This document shows, piece after piece, positions 55,165-63,396 of a DNA stretch of 64,000 nt. Position 1 is the stretch's first letter. Every line of letters starts with the position of its first letter. The DNA is taken from NCBI GenBank assembly GCA_009780915.1, contig WQZD01000002.1, positions 1 through 64,000 of the forward strand. The letters run 5' to 3'. Both the position numbers and the translations under genes were made by a program. The notes under the pieces are model-generated. The model saw nothing but the letters and a program-made list of their open reading frames with translations. It made no database searches and was not told where the DNA came from. The DNA is from Propionibacteriaceae bacterium (GTDB taxonomy: Bacteria; Actinomycetota; Actinomycetes; Propionibacteriales; Propionibacteriaceae).

Positions 55165-55171
55165 CCGGCCA

Positions 55172-55192
55172 GATATCGGCCCGATATCGGGC
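55172..55192. promoter_or_regulatory. overlapping perfect palindromes after xylB
   Basis: GATATCGG-C-CCGATATC (55172-55188) overlaps the perfect 14-bp palindrome GCCCGATATCGGGC (55179-55192), just 8 bp after the xylB stop. It may act as a hairpin end of the xyl transcript or as a protein site in front of the RNase gene; there is no T-run. Confidence 0.35.
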
Positions 55193-55321
55193 AGACGGGA
55201 CCGATGGGGTCGACGGGGTCGCCGACGCTGCTGTCGGGGGGAAAATCCCACGAAAACGCGACTCACCATGTGGATGAGCGCTCTGGTGTTGGGGTCCGTG
55301 TGGAATAATGGAGAAAAGATT

Positions 55322-55457
55322 GGGCCGCAACCCGTGGCCCTTGCGCAGGGACATCTCCTGCCGCGACCTTCTTCTTAGGTGGGACCGCGGCGGTGTTCAT
55401 GCTGATCTTCAGGCTTATATGCGGGTTCGCCCGCTTGGGGCACCGGCGTATCCGGTG
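55322..55457 (+). promoter_or_regulatory. hairpin-rich 5' leader of the RNase E/G gene
   Basis: The 307-bp gap between xylB and the RNase gene holds three clear hairpins: GGGCC/GGCCC (55322-55340), GCGGG-TTCG-CCCGC (55421-55434) and CACCGG-CGTAT-CCGGTG (55441-55457). The last ends three bases before the AAGGAG ribosome site. RNase E in E. coli controls its own mRNA through a structured leader, so a similar role is possible here; this is inference. Confidence 0.4.
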
Positions 55458-55471
55458 AGTAAGGAGCAAAC

Positions 55472-57979
55472 ATGCTCGATGACCAAAACACAGACCAGAC
55501 CTCGCAACCTGTCGTGGACCACGCGTCCACGACTGAGACCGCGCAGGCCCCGGTGAAGACCACCCGGACTCGCCGGACGACCTCGTCCAGGTCGACCGCT
55601 TCCGCCACGGCGAGCGACTCTGCCACGGCGAGCGATGCGGCGTCGGCGCACGACGCGACGACAGCGCACGACGCGGCGCCGGCGAGTCAGCCAGTGGCCG
55701 ACGTCGAGGAGCAGCACGTGTCCTCCTTCGCCCCGAAGGGGACACGACGCTCGTCGAGCCGGGCCAAGGCCGCCGCGGACTCCGCGCACGACCACCAGGA
55801 TCACCAGGACCATGCCCATCCGGCGCCTGTGGCCGACCAGATCCCCGGTGTCGAGACACCCTCCACCGACTCCCAGCCCGCCGCCGAGGCGGCGCCCGCC
55901 ACCGGACGCTCCTCGCGACGGACACGTACCCCCCGCGCCAAGGCGGCCGAACCGGTCGACCAGGCCGCCGCCGACCATGGGTCTCCCACGTCCGGCGAGG
56001 CTCACACGCCGGTCGTGTCCGGGGACCATGCGGACACCACGTCCGAGGCTGGCGCAGACGCGCAGGCCGTCGACCCCATCGCCGAGGCGCTCAACGCCCT
56101 GGGCCGCTCGCGGCGCGTCCGCACTCGGCACACCCCGGCTCAGGCCGTCGACCACGGGTCCGAGGAAGCGCTGGGCAACCTGGCCCACGCCATCGCCTCC
56201 TCGGCCGAATCCGAGGACGGGGACGAGTCGTCCGAGGACGAGCCCGGCTCGCCGTCGCGTCGTCGTCGCCGTCGCCGCGGAGGGCGCAAGCGTCGCCGTG
56301 ACGGCGCCATGGTCGGCGAGTCCGACGAGTCCGACGAAGAGAGCACTGACGAGTCCGAGGACGCCGAGTCCGGCGAGGAGCCGGAAGAGTCCGGCGAGGA
56401 CGCGGCCCGGCATCGCCGTCGCCGTCGCCGTCGCCGCGGCGAGGACGTCGAGGATTCTGGCGACGAAGACGCGGAGGTCGTGGTCAAAGTACGCGAGCCG
56501 CGATCGAGCAAGGTGAAGGCCACCGCCATCACCGGCATCGACGGGTCGACCCGTCTGGAGGCCAAGAAGCAGCGTCGTCGTGAAGGCCGTGCGGCGTCCC
56601 GCAGGCGTGCGCCCATCCTGTCCGAGGCGGAGTTCCTGGCCCGACGCGAGTCGGTCGAGCGCAAGATGCTGATCCGCCAGAAGCCCGAGTACTCCCAGAT
56701 CGCCGTGGTCGAGGACGGCGTGCTCGTCGAGCATTACGTCGACCGCGCGTCGGCGGCGTCCCTGATCGGGAACATCTATCTGGGCAAGGTCCAGAACGTG
56801 CTGCCGGGCATGGAAGCCGCCTTCATCGACATCGGGCGCGGGCGCAACGCCGTGCTCTACGCCGGTGAAGTGGACTGGGACTCCTTCGGCGAGAAGGGAC
56901 AGAATCGCAAGATCGAGGACGTCTTCTCCGCCGGGCAGTTGACGGTCGTGCAGGTCTCCAAGGACCCTGTGGGCGCGAAGGGCGCTCGCCTGACGTCCCA
57001 TATCTCGATCCCCGGACGGTACGTCGTGTACGCCCCCAAGGGCCACATCTCCGGCATCTCGCGCAAGCTGAGCGACGCCGAACGGAACAGGCTGAAGTCG
57101 ATCCTGGACGACCTCGTGGACGAGTCCGCGACCGTGGTCATCCGTACCGCCGCCGAAGGCGCCTCCGAGGAGGAGTTGGTGCGCGACGTCAACCGGCTCA
57201 AGGCGCAGTGGGAGGTCATCGAGAAGAAGTCCGGTGGCAAGCAGGTCCCGCAGTTGCTGTACGCCGAGCCCGACCTGACCATGCGGATCGTGCGCGACCT
57301 GTTCACCGAGGACTTCACCTCGTTGATCGTCGACGGCAACGGCGGGGTCGAGGACGCGTTCGAGACCGTCGGGGCCTATGTCCAGCACGTGGCGCCCCAC
57401 CTGGCGGACCGCATCTCGCGCTGGGAGCACGGCAACGTCGGCGACCTGTTCGCCCAGTACCGCATCGACGAGCAGATCGCGAAGGCCCTGGATCGCAAGG
57501 TCCACCTGCCCTCCGGCGGCTCTCTGGTCATCGACCGCACCGAGGCCATGACCGTCATCGACGTCAACACCGGCAAGTTCACCGGCTCGGGGGGCAACCT
57601 CGAAGCCACGGTCACCTCCAACAACCTGGAGGCGGCCGAGGAGATCGTCCGACAGCTGCGCCTGCGTGACATCGGCGGGATCATCATCATCGACTTCATC
57701 GACATGGTGCTCCCGTCCAACAGAGAACTGCTGCTGCGGCGTCTGGTGGAGTGCCTGGGTCGCGACCGTACCCGGCACCAGGTCTCGGAAGTGACCTCGT
57801 TGGGGCTGGTCCAGCTCACCCGCAAGAAGGTGGGGACCGGCCTGGCCGAGGCGTTCACCAAGACCTGCGAGGCGTGCGACGGCACGGGCCACATCCGCTT
57901 CGAGGAGCCCGTGGAGAACCAGGCCCCCGCGGACGGCGGCGAACGCCATCCCGTCAGGCGGCCTCGGCGACGTTCCTGA
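55472..57979 (+). CDS. rne: ribonuclease E/G family endoribonuclease
   Basis: 835 residues, ATG preceded by AAGGAG. The first roughly 370 residues are low-complexity: Ala/Thr/Ser-rich, then acidic blocks separated by Arg clusters (RRRRRRGGRKRRR, RRRRRRRR), as in actinobacterial RNase E with an N-terminal disordered extension. The S1 domain follows (LIGNIYLGKVQNVLPGMEAA, 5' sensor region) and then the DNase I-like catalytic domain with D697 (VIDVNTGKF) and D741 (IIIDFIDM) as metal ligands. The zinc-link Cys pair CEAC is at 799-802. The C-terminus is short and basic. It acts in mRNA decay and rRNA/tRNA processing. The rplU-rpmA genes that commonly follow rne in actinobacteria are not here; an acyltransferase gene comes next. 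Confidence 0.93.
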   Translation: MLDDQNTDQTSQPVVDHASTTETAQAPVKTTRTRRTTSSRSTASATASDSATASDAASAHDATTAHDAAPASQPVADVEEQHVSSFAPKGTRRSSSRAKAAADSAHDHQDHQDHAHPAPVADQIPGVETPSTDSQPAAEAAPATGRSSRRTRTPRAKAAEPVDQAAADHGSPTSGEAHTPVVSGDHADTTSEAGADAQAVDPIAEALNALGRSRRVRTRHTPAQAVDHGSEEALGNLAHAIASSAESEDGDESSEDEPGSPSRRRRRRRGGRKRRRDGAMVGESDESDEESTDESEDAESGEEPEESGEDAARHRRRRRRRRGEDVEDSGDEDAEVVVKVREPRSSKVKATAITGIDGSTRLEAKKQRRREGRAASRRRAPILSEAEFLARRESVERKMLIRQKPEYSQIAVVEDGVLVEHYVDRASAASLIGNIYLGKVQNVLPGMEAAFIDIGRGRNAVLYAGEVDWDSFGEKGQNRKIEDVFSAGQLTVVQVSKDPVGAKGARLTSHISIPGRYVVYAPKGHISGISRKLSDAERNRLKSILDDLVDESATVVIRTAAEGASEEELVRDVNRLKAQWEVIEKKSGGKQVPQLLYAEPDLTMRIVRDLFTEDFTSLIVDGNGGVEDAFETVGAYVQHVAPHLADRISRWEHGNVGDLFAQYRIDEQIAKALDRKVHLPSGGSLVIDRTEAMTVIDVNTGKFTGSGGNLEATVTSNNLEAAEEIVRQLRLRDIGGIIIIDFIDMVLPSNRELLLRRLVECLGRDRTRHQVSEVTSLGLVQLTRKKVGTGLAEAFTKTCEACDGTGHIRFEEPVENQAPADGGERHPVRRPRRRS

Positions 57980-58089
57980 CGTTCCTGGCGCTCTTGACGC
58001 GCGTGCCTCGTGTGCCTCGCGTGGAACTGCGGTCGACGGTGTGAGAGAATCGGCGGTGAGATCACGCAAGGGCGAAGGAGGATGGTGTC

Positions 58090-59205
58090 GTGGCGATCAC
58101 CGTGTCCCAGAGCGCTTCCGCGCCTGATCGTGTGGTCTCACGCGAGTCCGGGTTGGAGATATTCCGCATCCTCATGATGGTGCTCGTCATCGGCCACCAC
58201 ATGATCACCCACGGCGGCGACTACTGGAGCGTCGACATGCCGTCTTGGCATTCCGTCGTCCGCGACGCGATGCTCATGGGCGGCAAGGTCGGCGTGGGGG
58301 GGTACGTGCTGATCTCCGGGTACTTCCTGTGCACGAGCCAGACCTTCCACTGGATCAAGGTGGTCCGGCTCATCGTCCAGACGTCGACGGTGTCCATCGT
58401 CACCGCGGTCGTCTTCCTGCTCGCCTTCCCCGAGACCCGCACGCCGCGCACCTTCGTCGAGGCGGCGTTCCCCCTCCTCACCCTCGTGTGGTGGTTCGCG
58501 ACCGTGTACATCGGGCTGTACCTCGTCTCTCCTTTCCTCAACACCCTCATCCGTCAGATGAGCCGCCGGGACCATCGCCGCCTGGTGGTCATCGGGCTGG
58601 TCCTGTGCAGCGTCCTGCCGACCGTCGTCAACAACAACATCTTCACGAACAACTTGCTGTGGTTCGTCTTCCTCTATTTCTTGGCGGCGTACGTCCGTCT
58701 CTACCCGGGCCGCGTGTGGGACCACGCATGGGTGTGGGCGGCCGTCGCCGTGGTGTCCTACCTGGCGCCTGTCGGCCTGGTCGAGTACTTGTCCATCAAC
58801 CCGCTGCCCGAGTACTGGGGGACGATCTTCCACGTCTCGCTCATGGACTATAACAGTTTATTCACCTTGGGGGCGTCCTTCGGCGCCTTCCTGGTCTTCC
58901 TGCGGTGGAAGATCGGCTCCTACCCGGTGGTGAACCTCATCGCGTCCACCACGTTCGGGATCTACCTGATCCACGAGCATCCGCTGATGAGGACGTACAT
59001 CTGGAGCAGGCTGGCGCCCGCCGAGCATTTCGGCGAGGGGTCGCAGTTCTTCTGGTACGCCCCGCTGTGCGTGGCGACCGTCTTCTTGGCGTGCATGGTC
59101 CTCGACCTGGCACGGCAATGGCTGATCGAGAAGCCGATCTTCGCCCTCGTGGCCCGCGTGTCACGAGATCGCGCGTCACGGGAACCCGCGGAGCGTGGGG
59201 TGTGA
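58090..59205 (+). CDS. acyltransferase-3 family membrane protein
   Basis: 371 residues from a GTG start with GAAGGAGG eight bases upstream; an ATG seven bases earlier is out of frame. About ten membrane helices. The first helix carries the family signature with an Arg and a catalytic-type His (GLEIFRILMMVLVIGHH). A later IYLIHEHPL motif is also typical. Such enzymes O-acylate sugars, wall polymers or surface glycans from the membrane. The acceptor cannot be told from the sequence. It lies 110 bp after rne and may be read through from it. Confidence 0.85.
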   Translation: MAITVSQSASAPDRVVSRESGLEIFRILMMVLVIGHHMITHGGDYWSVDMPSWHSVVRDAMLMGGKVGVGGYVLISGYFLCTSQTFHWIKVVRLIVQTSTVSIVTAVVFLLAFPETRTPRTFVEAAFPLLTLVWWFATVYIGLYLVSPFLNTLIRQMSRRDHRRLVVIGLVLCSVLPTVVNNNIFTNNLLWFVFLYFLAAYVRLYPGRVWDHAWVWAAVAVVSYLAPVGLVEYLSINPLPEYWGTIFHVSLMDYNSLFTLGASFGAFLVFLRWKIGSYPVVNLIASTTFGIYLIHEHPLMRTYIWSRLAPAEHFGEGSQFFWYAPLCVATVFLACMVLDLARQWLIEKPIFALVARVSRDRASREPAERGV

Positions 59206-59217
59206 GCGTGGGTCACG

Positions 59218-59236
59218 GGAACGCGCGGAGCGTTCC
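59218..59236. terminator. hairpin between convergent acyltransferase and purE genes
   Basis: GGAACGC-GCGGA-GCGTTCC, a perfect 7-bp stem in the 46-bp space between the two stop codons. No T-run on either side. Confidence 0.4.
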
Positions 59237-59251
59237 GCGTGAGCGTGGGTC

Positions 59252-59767
59252 TCAGGCGCCGCGCAGATCGGCGGCCAGGGCGCGTACTTTGTCCCCCTTG
59301 GCCTGGGCGGCCACACGCAAGGACGCCTGGAACTGAACCACCTTGGCCGTGAGGCGCTCGTCGCCCTGGGCGAGGATGCGCACAGCCAGCAAGCCGGCGT
59401 TCCGCGCGGCGCCCACGCCCACTGTGGCGACCGGGACGCCCGCCGGCATCTGGACGATCGACAACAAAGAGTCCATCCCGTCGAGTTGAGCCAAGGGGAC
59501 GGGCACGCCGATCACCGGCAGGGGAGTGACCGCGGCGAGGACTCCGGGGAGGTGGGCCGCGCCCCCCGCGCCAGCGATGATGACCCGGATGCCACGCTCG
59601 TGGGCGCCTCGGGCGAACGCGAGGGTGTCGTCGGGCATGCGATGGGCGGAGATGGCGTCAGCCTCGAAGGGGATGTCGAACTCCATCAAGGCTTTCGCGG
59701 CCTCGGCCATCACGGGCCAATCGGAGTCGGAGCCCATCAGGATGGCAACTTCAGGTGTTTCGCTCAT
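59252..59767 (-). CDS. purE: N5-carboxyaminoimidazole ribonucleotide mutase
   Basis: 171 residues; AAAGG lies in front of the ATG. It rearranges N5-CAIR to CAIR in purine synthesis. Class I PurE motifs are present: MGSDSDWPVM (11-20), the SAHR loop with the catalytic His, AGAGGAAHLPG and a VPVPLAQLDGMDSL-type loop. The usual partner purK is not in the window. The gene stands alone, with a tandem-repeat region upstream of it. Confidence 0.95.
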   Translation of the reverse strand: MSETPEVAILMGSDSDWPVMAEAAKALMEFDIPFEADAISAHRMPDDTLAFARGAHERGIRVIIAGAGGAAHLPGVLAAVTPLPVIGVPVPLAQLDGMDSLLSIVQMPAGVPVATVGVGAARNAGLLAVRILAQGDERLTAKVVQFQASLRVAAQAKGDKVRALAADLRGA

Positions 59768-59814
59768 GGGACGGCCTTTCTGCGTGGTGGGGGACGTTCC
59801 TGTCCGGGATTCAG

Positions 59815-59921
59815 CGTATCGCGTCGGACTCGTCGTACCGCGTCGGACTCGTCGTACTGCGTCGGACTCGTCGTACTGCGTCGAACTCTGCGTACCGCGT
59901 GTGACTCGGCGTACCGCGTGT
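59815..59921. repeat. 19-bp tandem repeats upstream of purE
   Basis: Five full units and one partial unit of CGTACYGCGTCGGACTCGT, the first three almost identical and the later ones decaying. The array begins 48 bp upstream of the purE start and so overlaps or flanks its promoter. Confidence 0.75.
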
Positions 59922-60338
59922 GGTGCTGTGCCGTGCCGACGTTCGCTGTCGATTCCCGGCGTGGGAGATTGATATCGTCGCCAGAATTCATATCATAGTG
60001 GTATTCCCACTGATGGGGATATGTGATATATTCGACGTCATAGGGGATCGAGTAGACATACTTATCTTGCTGGGGAGTGACCATGGGCATCATGACGCGA
60101 CGGACGTGTACTGGGAAAGCCAGTCACACGGCTCTTTCATCATGTCGCACGGCACTGCGAGGTTCAGATAGTTTCCACTCCTTCCCACAAGGAGCCTTAC
60201 CCTAAAAGGCGAGCGGAGTGCTGAGAGTCCTTTCAATCCTTCCCTCTTCTGCCGGGACCCTCGCCCTCCGAGCACTCGCCACTGGCTGACTCTGCCCACC
60301 TGCTGACCACGGGGTAACGGGGAGTCTCCAACCAGAGT
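59922..60338. other. intergenic sequence with an AT-rich patch, no gene supported
   Basis: The purE-pncB gap spans 688 bp. Between the tandem repeats and the hairpin near 60340 it holds a clearly AT-rich patch (about 59970-60080) that contains a small inverted repeat (AGTGG-TATTC-CCACT). Further on, GGCGAG-CGG-AGTGCT (near 60211) can pair with AGCACTCGCC (near 60270). No tRNA, known riboswitch or convincing coding frame was recognised. Confidence 0.4.
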
Positions 60339-60390
60339 CGGCGGGGATTGCGGGGAAAAAAGTCGGAATTTCCCCCCGCAACCCCCGCCG
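60339..60390. promoter_or_regulatory. long GC-rich hairpin upstream of pncB
   Basis: GGCGGGGATTGCGGGGAAA and TTTCCCCCCGCAACCCCCGCC form a nearly perfect stem of about 19 bp around a loop with GTCGG. It lies 66 bp before the pncB start. If pncB is leaderless, the hairpin lies outside its mRNA and is more likely a terminator-like or DNA-level element. Confidence 0.45.
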
Positions 60391-60442
60391 CTCCATGTCC
60401 GGACCCTGATGAGTCGTGTCGCATACGCGTACGGACCGCCAC

Positions 60443-60448
60443 TAGGCT
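60443..60448 (+). promoter_or_regulatory. putative -10 box for a leaderless pncB mRNA
   Basis: TAGGCT ends seven bases before the ATG at 60456 and no Shine-Dalgarno sequence is present, so transcription would start at or next to the A of the start codon. The -35 region is weak. Confidence 0.45.
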
Positions 60449-60455
60449 GTCACCC

Positions 60456-61799
60456 ATGACGAACCACTCTTCGACGGCTCTGTTGACCGACCAGTACGAA
60501 CTGACCATGGTGCGCGCCGCATTCCGGTCCGGGATGGCTGGTCGACGCTCGGTGTTCGAGTTGTTCGCCCGACGACTGCCGTCGGGACGCCGCTACGGCG
60601 TGGTCGCCGGGGTCGGGCGGGCCCTGGAAGCGATCGCGGACTTCCGTTTCGGCGACGAGGAGATCGCATTCCTGCTCGATCGCGGCATCGTGGACGACAC
60701 CACGGCGCAGTTCCTCGCGACCTATCGTTTCACCGGCTCCATGTGGGGGTACGGCGAGGGGGAGCTCTACTTCCCCGGATCGCCCCTGCTCACCGTCGAG
60801 GCCACCTTCGCGGAAGCCGTCGTCCTGGAGACACTCCTCTTGTCGATCTACAACTACGACTCGGCGGTGGCGTCGGCCGCGTCGAGGATGACGATGATGG
60901 CGGAGGACCGCCCGTGCATCGAGATGGGCTCGCGCCGCGCCCATGAGCACGCCGCCGTGGCGGCCGCCCGTGCGGCCTACGTCGCCGGGTTCGCGTCCAC
61001 GTCGAACATGGAGGCCGGGAGGACGTACGGCATCCCCACCTCGGGCACGGCCGCCCACTCCTTCACCCTTCTCCACGACACGGAGGAGGACGCGTTCCGC
61101 GCTCAACTCGACACCTTGGGGGAGTCCACCACGCTGCTCGTCGACACCTACGACATCGAGGAGGCCGTCCGCACGGCCGTGCGCCTGACCGATGGACGTC
61201 TGGGGGCGGTGCGCATCGACTCCGGCGACCTGAGGGCGACGGCGCGGGATGTGCGGGCGCTGTTGGATGAGGTCGGCGCCACGCAGACGCGGATCATCGT
61301 GACCTCCGACCTGGACGAGTGGCAATTGGCGGCGCTGTCGGGCGCCCCCGTGAACGGCTACGGGATCGGCACCTCCTTGGTCACCGGATCGGGGGCGCCG
61401 ACCTGCTCCATGGTCTACAAGCTGGTCGCCCGGGCCGAGTCGGACGACGCGGACGCCCCGCTGCGGCCCGTCGCCAAGAAGTCCATGTTCAAGACCACCA
61501 TGGGCGGGCGTAAGTACGCCGTCCGGCGACGGGACGCCTCGGGTATCGCCGAGGCGGAGCTCATCGGCGTGTCGGGCCTGCCCGCGATGGCGCCCGGCGA
61601 CCGTCCCTTGTTGCGCGAACTCATCCGCGACGGCGAGATCGTGGGCGAAGAGCCCCTGGCCGCCGCCCGCGCCCGTCACGAGGCCGCTCGGGCGGAGTTG
61701 CCCAGGGACGGGTACAAGATGAGCCGCGGGGAACCGGCCATCCCCACCTGTTTCGTGGACGAGACCGGCGCCATCATCCCGACCGCGTACGGCGACTGA
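60456..61799 (+). CDS. pncB: nicotinate phosphoribosyltransferase
   Basis: 447 residues from ATG 60456. It joins nicotinate with PRPP to give nicotinate mononucleotide, the salvage entry to NAD. Family features: ALLTDQYELTM near the N-terminus, the SGTAAHSF block with H201 in the position of the phosphorylated His, the RIDSGDL phosphate-binding motif, and NGYGIGTSLVTG. The length and the C-terminal extension fit the bacterial long type. No ribosome site is present; a -10-like box just upstream suggests a leaderless message. It is a single gene upstream of an LCP gene. Confidence 0.93.
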   Translation: MTNHSSTALLTDQYELTMVRAAFRSGMAGRRSVFELFARRLPSGRRYGVVAGVGRALEAIADFRFGDEEIAFLLDRGIVDDTTAQFLATYRFTGSMWGYGEGELYFPGSPLLTVEATFAEAVVLETLLLSIYNYDSAVASAASRMTMMAEDRPCIEMGSRRAHEHAAVAAARAAYVAGFASTSNMEAGRTYGIPTSGTAAHSFTLLHDTEEDAFRAQLDTLGESTTLLVDTYDIEEAVRTAVRLTDGRLGAVRIDSGDLRATARDVRALLDEVGATQTRIIVTSDLDEWQLAALSGAPVNGYGIGTSLVTGSGAPTCSMVYKLVARAESDDADAPLRPVAKKSMFKTTMGGRKYAVRRRDASGIAEAELIGVSGLPAMAPGDRPLLRELIRDGEIVGEEPLAAARARHEAARAELPRDGYKMSRGEPAIPTCFVDETGAIIPTAYGD

Positions 61800-61922
61800 C
61801 GACGAATCGTCGACGAGGGCTGCTCGCCCCGGGGATCGCCACGTCCTCGGCGCGCCAGGAGACCGGCGAGTTGAACCGTGGATCATACTGGAACGGTGCG
61901 TGACGTGGAGATGGGAGCGGCG

Positions 61923-63386
61923 ATGACAGATGTGCTGGGGGTCGCCCACCGCAGTGAAGTGGTGAAGACACGGCGCGGGTATGCCCTGGTGCTCATGGGC
62001 CTCATCCTGCCGGGGTCGGCGCAAGCTGTGCACGGACGTCGACGCCTGGGCCGATTCGCCCTGTCGTTGTGGATCGTGCTCGTGGCGGTGGCCGTCGTCG
62101 CCCTGATCCTGACCCTGCTCTTCCGCAACACCATGATCGGGGTCATCGGCAACGGGTGGGTCCTCCAAACGGTCGCGATCCTCATCTTCGCTCTGGCCGC
62201 CTTCTGGGGTCTGCTCGCCCTCGACACATGGTGGATGTCTCGTCCCGCCTCCATGGGCCGCAAGAAAGGGGCGATCTTCTCCGCCATCGCGCTCGTGCTG
62301 GCCGTCAGCCTCACCGTCGGCACCGTCTGGGTCGGCCGCGCGGCATGGGCCACCGGCGGGGCCCTGTCCCACATCTTCATCGGCGGCGGCAGTTCGACGA
62401 TCAACGACGGCCGGTACAACATCCTCCTCTTGGGGTCCGACGCGGGATCCGACCGAGAGGGGATCCGTCCCGACTCTGTCAACGTCCTCAGCATCGACGC
62501 CACCACGGGACGCACCATCATCTTCGGCATGCCGCGCAACTTGGAGTGGGTGCCCTTCCCGGACTCCTCGCCCTTGCACGCCCTGTACCCGGACGGGTAC
62601 GGCTGCGCGTCCGAGGACTGCATGCTCAACGCCATCTACCTCCTGGGCGAGCAGAACGCCAGCCTGTACCCCGGCGTCGACGACCCGGGCGTCCAGGCCA
62701 CTATCGAGGGGGTGTCCGCCGCCACCGGATTGTCGATCAACTACTACGCGCTGATCGACATGCAGGGGTTCGTCGACCTGATCGACGCCCTGGGCGGCCT
62801 GACGATCACCCTCAACGAGCCCGTGATCCTGGACACGGTCAACAACGTGTGGCTCCAGGCCGGGCCGAACCAGCACCTCAACGGCTTCCAGACGCTCTGG
62901 TTCGCCCGTTCCCGGACCGGGACCTCCGACTTCGACCGCATGCAGCGACAGAAGTGCGTCATGGCCGCCGTGTTGAACCAGCTCAACCCCGCCACCGTGG
63001 CCGCCAAGTTCACCGACCTGATGTCGGCCACGGGAGAGACGGCCCGTACCTCGGTGCCCCCCTCCAAGATCGGCATGCTGACGGACCTGGCCCTCAAAGC
63101 CAAGACGCTGCCCATCATCTCCGTGGAGTTCACCCCACCCCTGATCCATCCGGGTGACCCGGATTACGACCTGATGCGGGCCACCGTGGCGAACACCATC
63201 GCCCAGGCCAAAGCCCTCGACGCGGGCCAGACCCCTCCGCCCGACATCCAGCCTCCGGCGAGCGACAATCCTGATCCGTCGCCCAGTGGCTCCTCGCCGA
63301 CCGACACCTCCACGTCGGACTCTTCCGCTCCGCTGGACTCCTCGAACATCACCACCAACTTGGGCCAGATCTGCTCCGTGGGCTGA
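61923..63386 (+). CDS. LytR-CpsA-Psr (LCP) family wall-polymer ligase
   Basis: 487 residues. ATG 61923 is chosen because GGGAG lies five bases upstream; in-frame ATGs at 61911 and 61878 have poorer sites. Three N-terminal membrane helices are followed by an LCP domain: RYNILLLGSDAGSDREGIRPDS, GMPRNLEW and FARSRTGTSDFDRMQRQ, with the Arg and Asp residues that bind the pyrophosphate lipid carrier. The C-terminal roughly 60 residues are Pro/Ser/Thr-rich. The Cys pair in GCASEDC and the closing QICSVG suggest extracytoplasmic disulfides. It likely attaches wall glycopolymers. Confidence 0.9.
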   Translation: MTDVLGVAHRSEVVKTRRGYALVLMGLILPGSAQAVHGRRRLGRFALSLWIVLVAVAVVALILTLLFRNTMIGVIGNGWVLQTVAILIFALAAFWGLLALDTWWMSRPASMGRKKGAIFSAIALVLAVSLTVGTVWVGRAAWATGGALSHIFIGGGSSTINDGRYNILLLGSDAGSDREGIRPDSVNVLSIDATTGRTIIFGMPRNLEWVPFPDSSPLHALYPDGYGCASEDCMLNAIYLLGEQNASLYPGVDDPGVQATIEGVSAATGLSINYYALIDMQGFVDLIDALGGLTITLNEPVILDTVNNVWLQAGPNQHLNGFQTLWFARSRTGTSDFDRMQRQKCVMAAVLNQLNPATVAAKFTDLMSATGETARTSVPPSKIGMLTDLALKAKTLPIISVEFTPPLIHPGDPDYDLMRATVANTIAQAKALDAGQTPPPDIQPPASDNPDPSPSGSSPTDTSTSDSSAPLDSSNITTNLGQICSVG

Positions 63387-63396
63387 TCCGACGGAC

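Noticed and set aside
59764..60093. 109-codon minus-strand open frame upstream of purE
   Set aside because: Half of it is the 19-bp tandem repeat read as protein. There is no ribosome site or family resemblance, although the Tyr-rich first part is in AT-rich DNA.
60180..60300. TPP-like riboswitch (a CTGAGAG string near 60220)
   Set aside because: The rest of the conserved THI-box sequence is missing and the next gene is not a thiamine gene.
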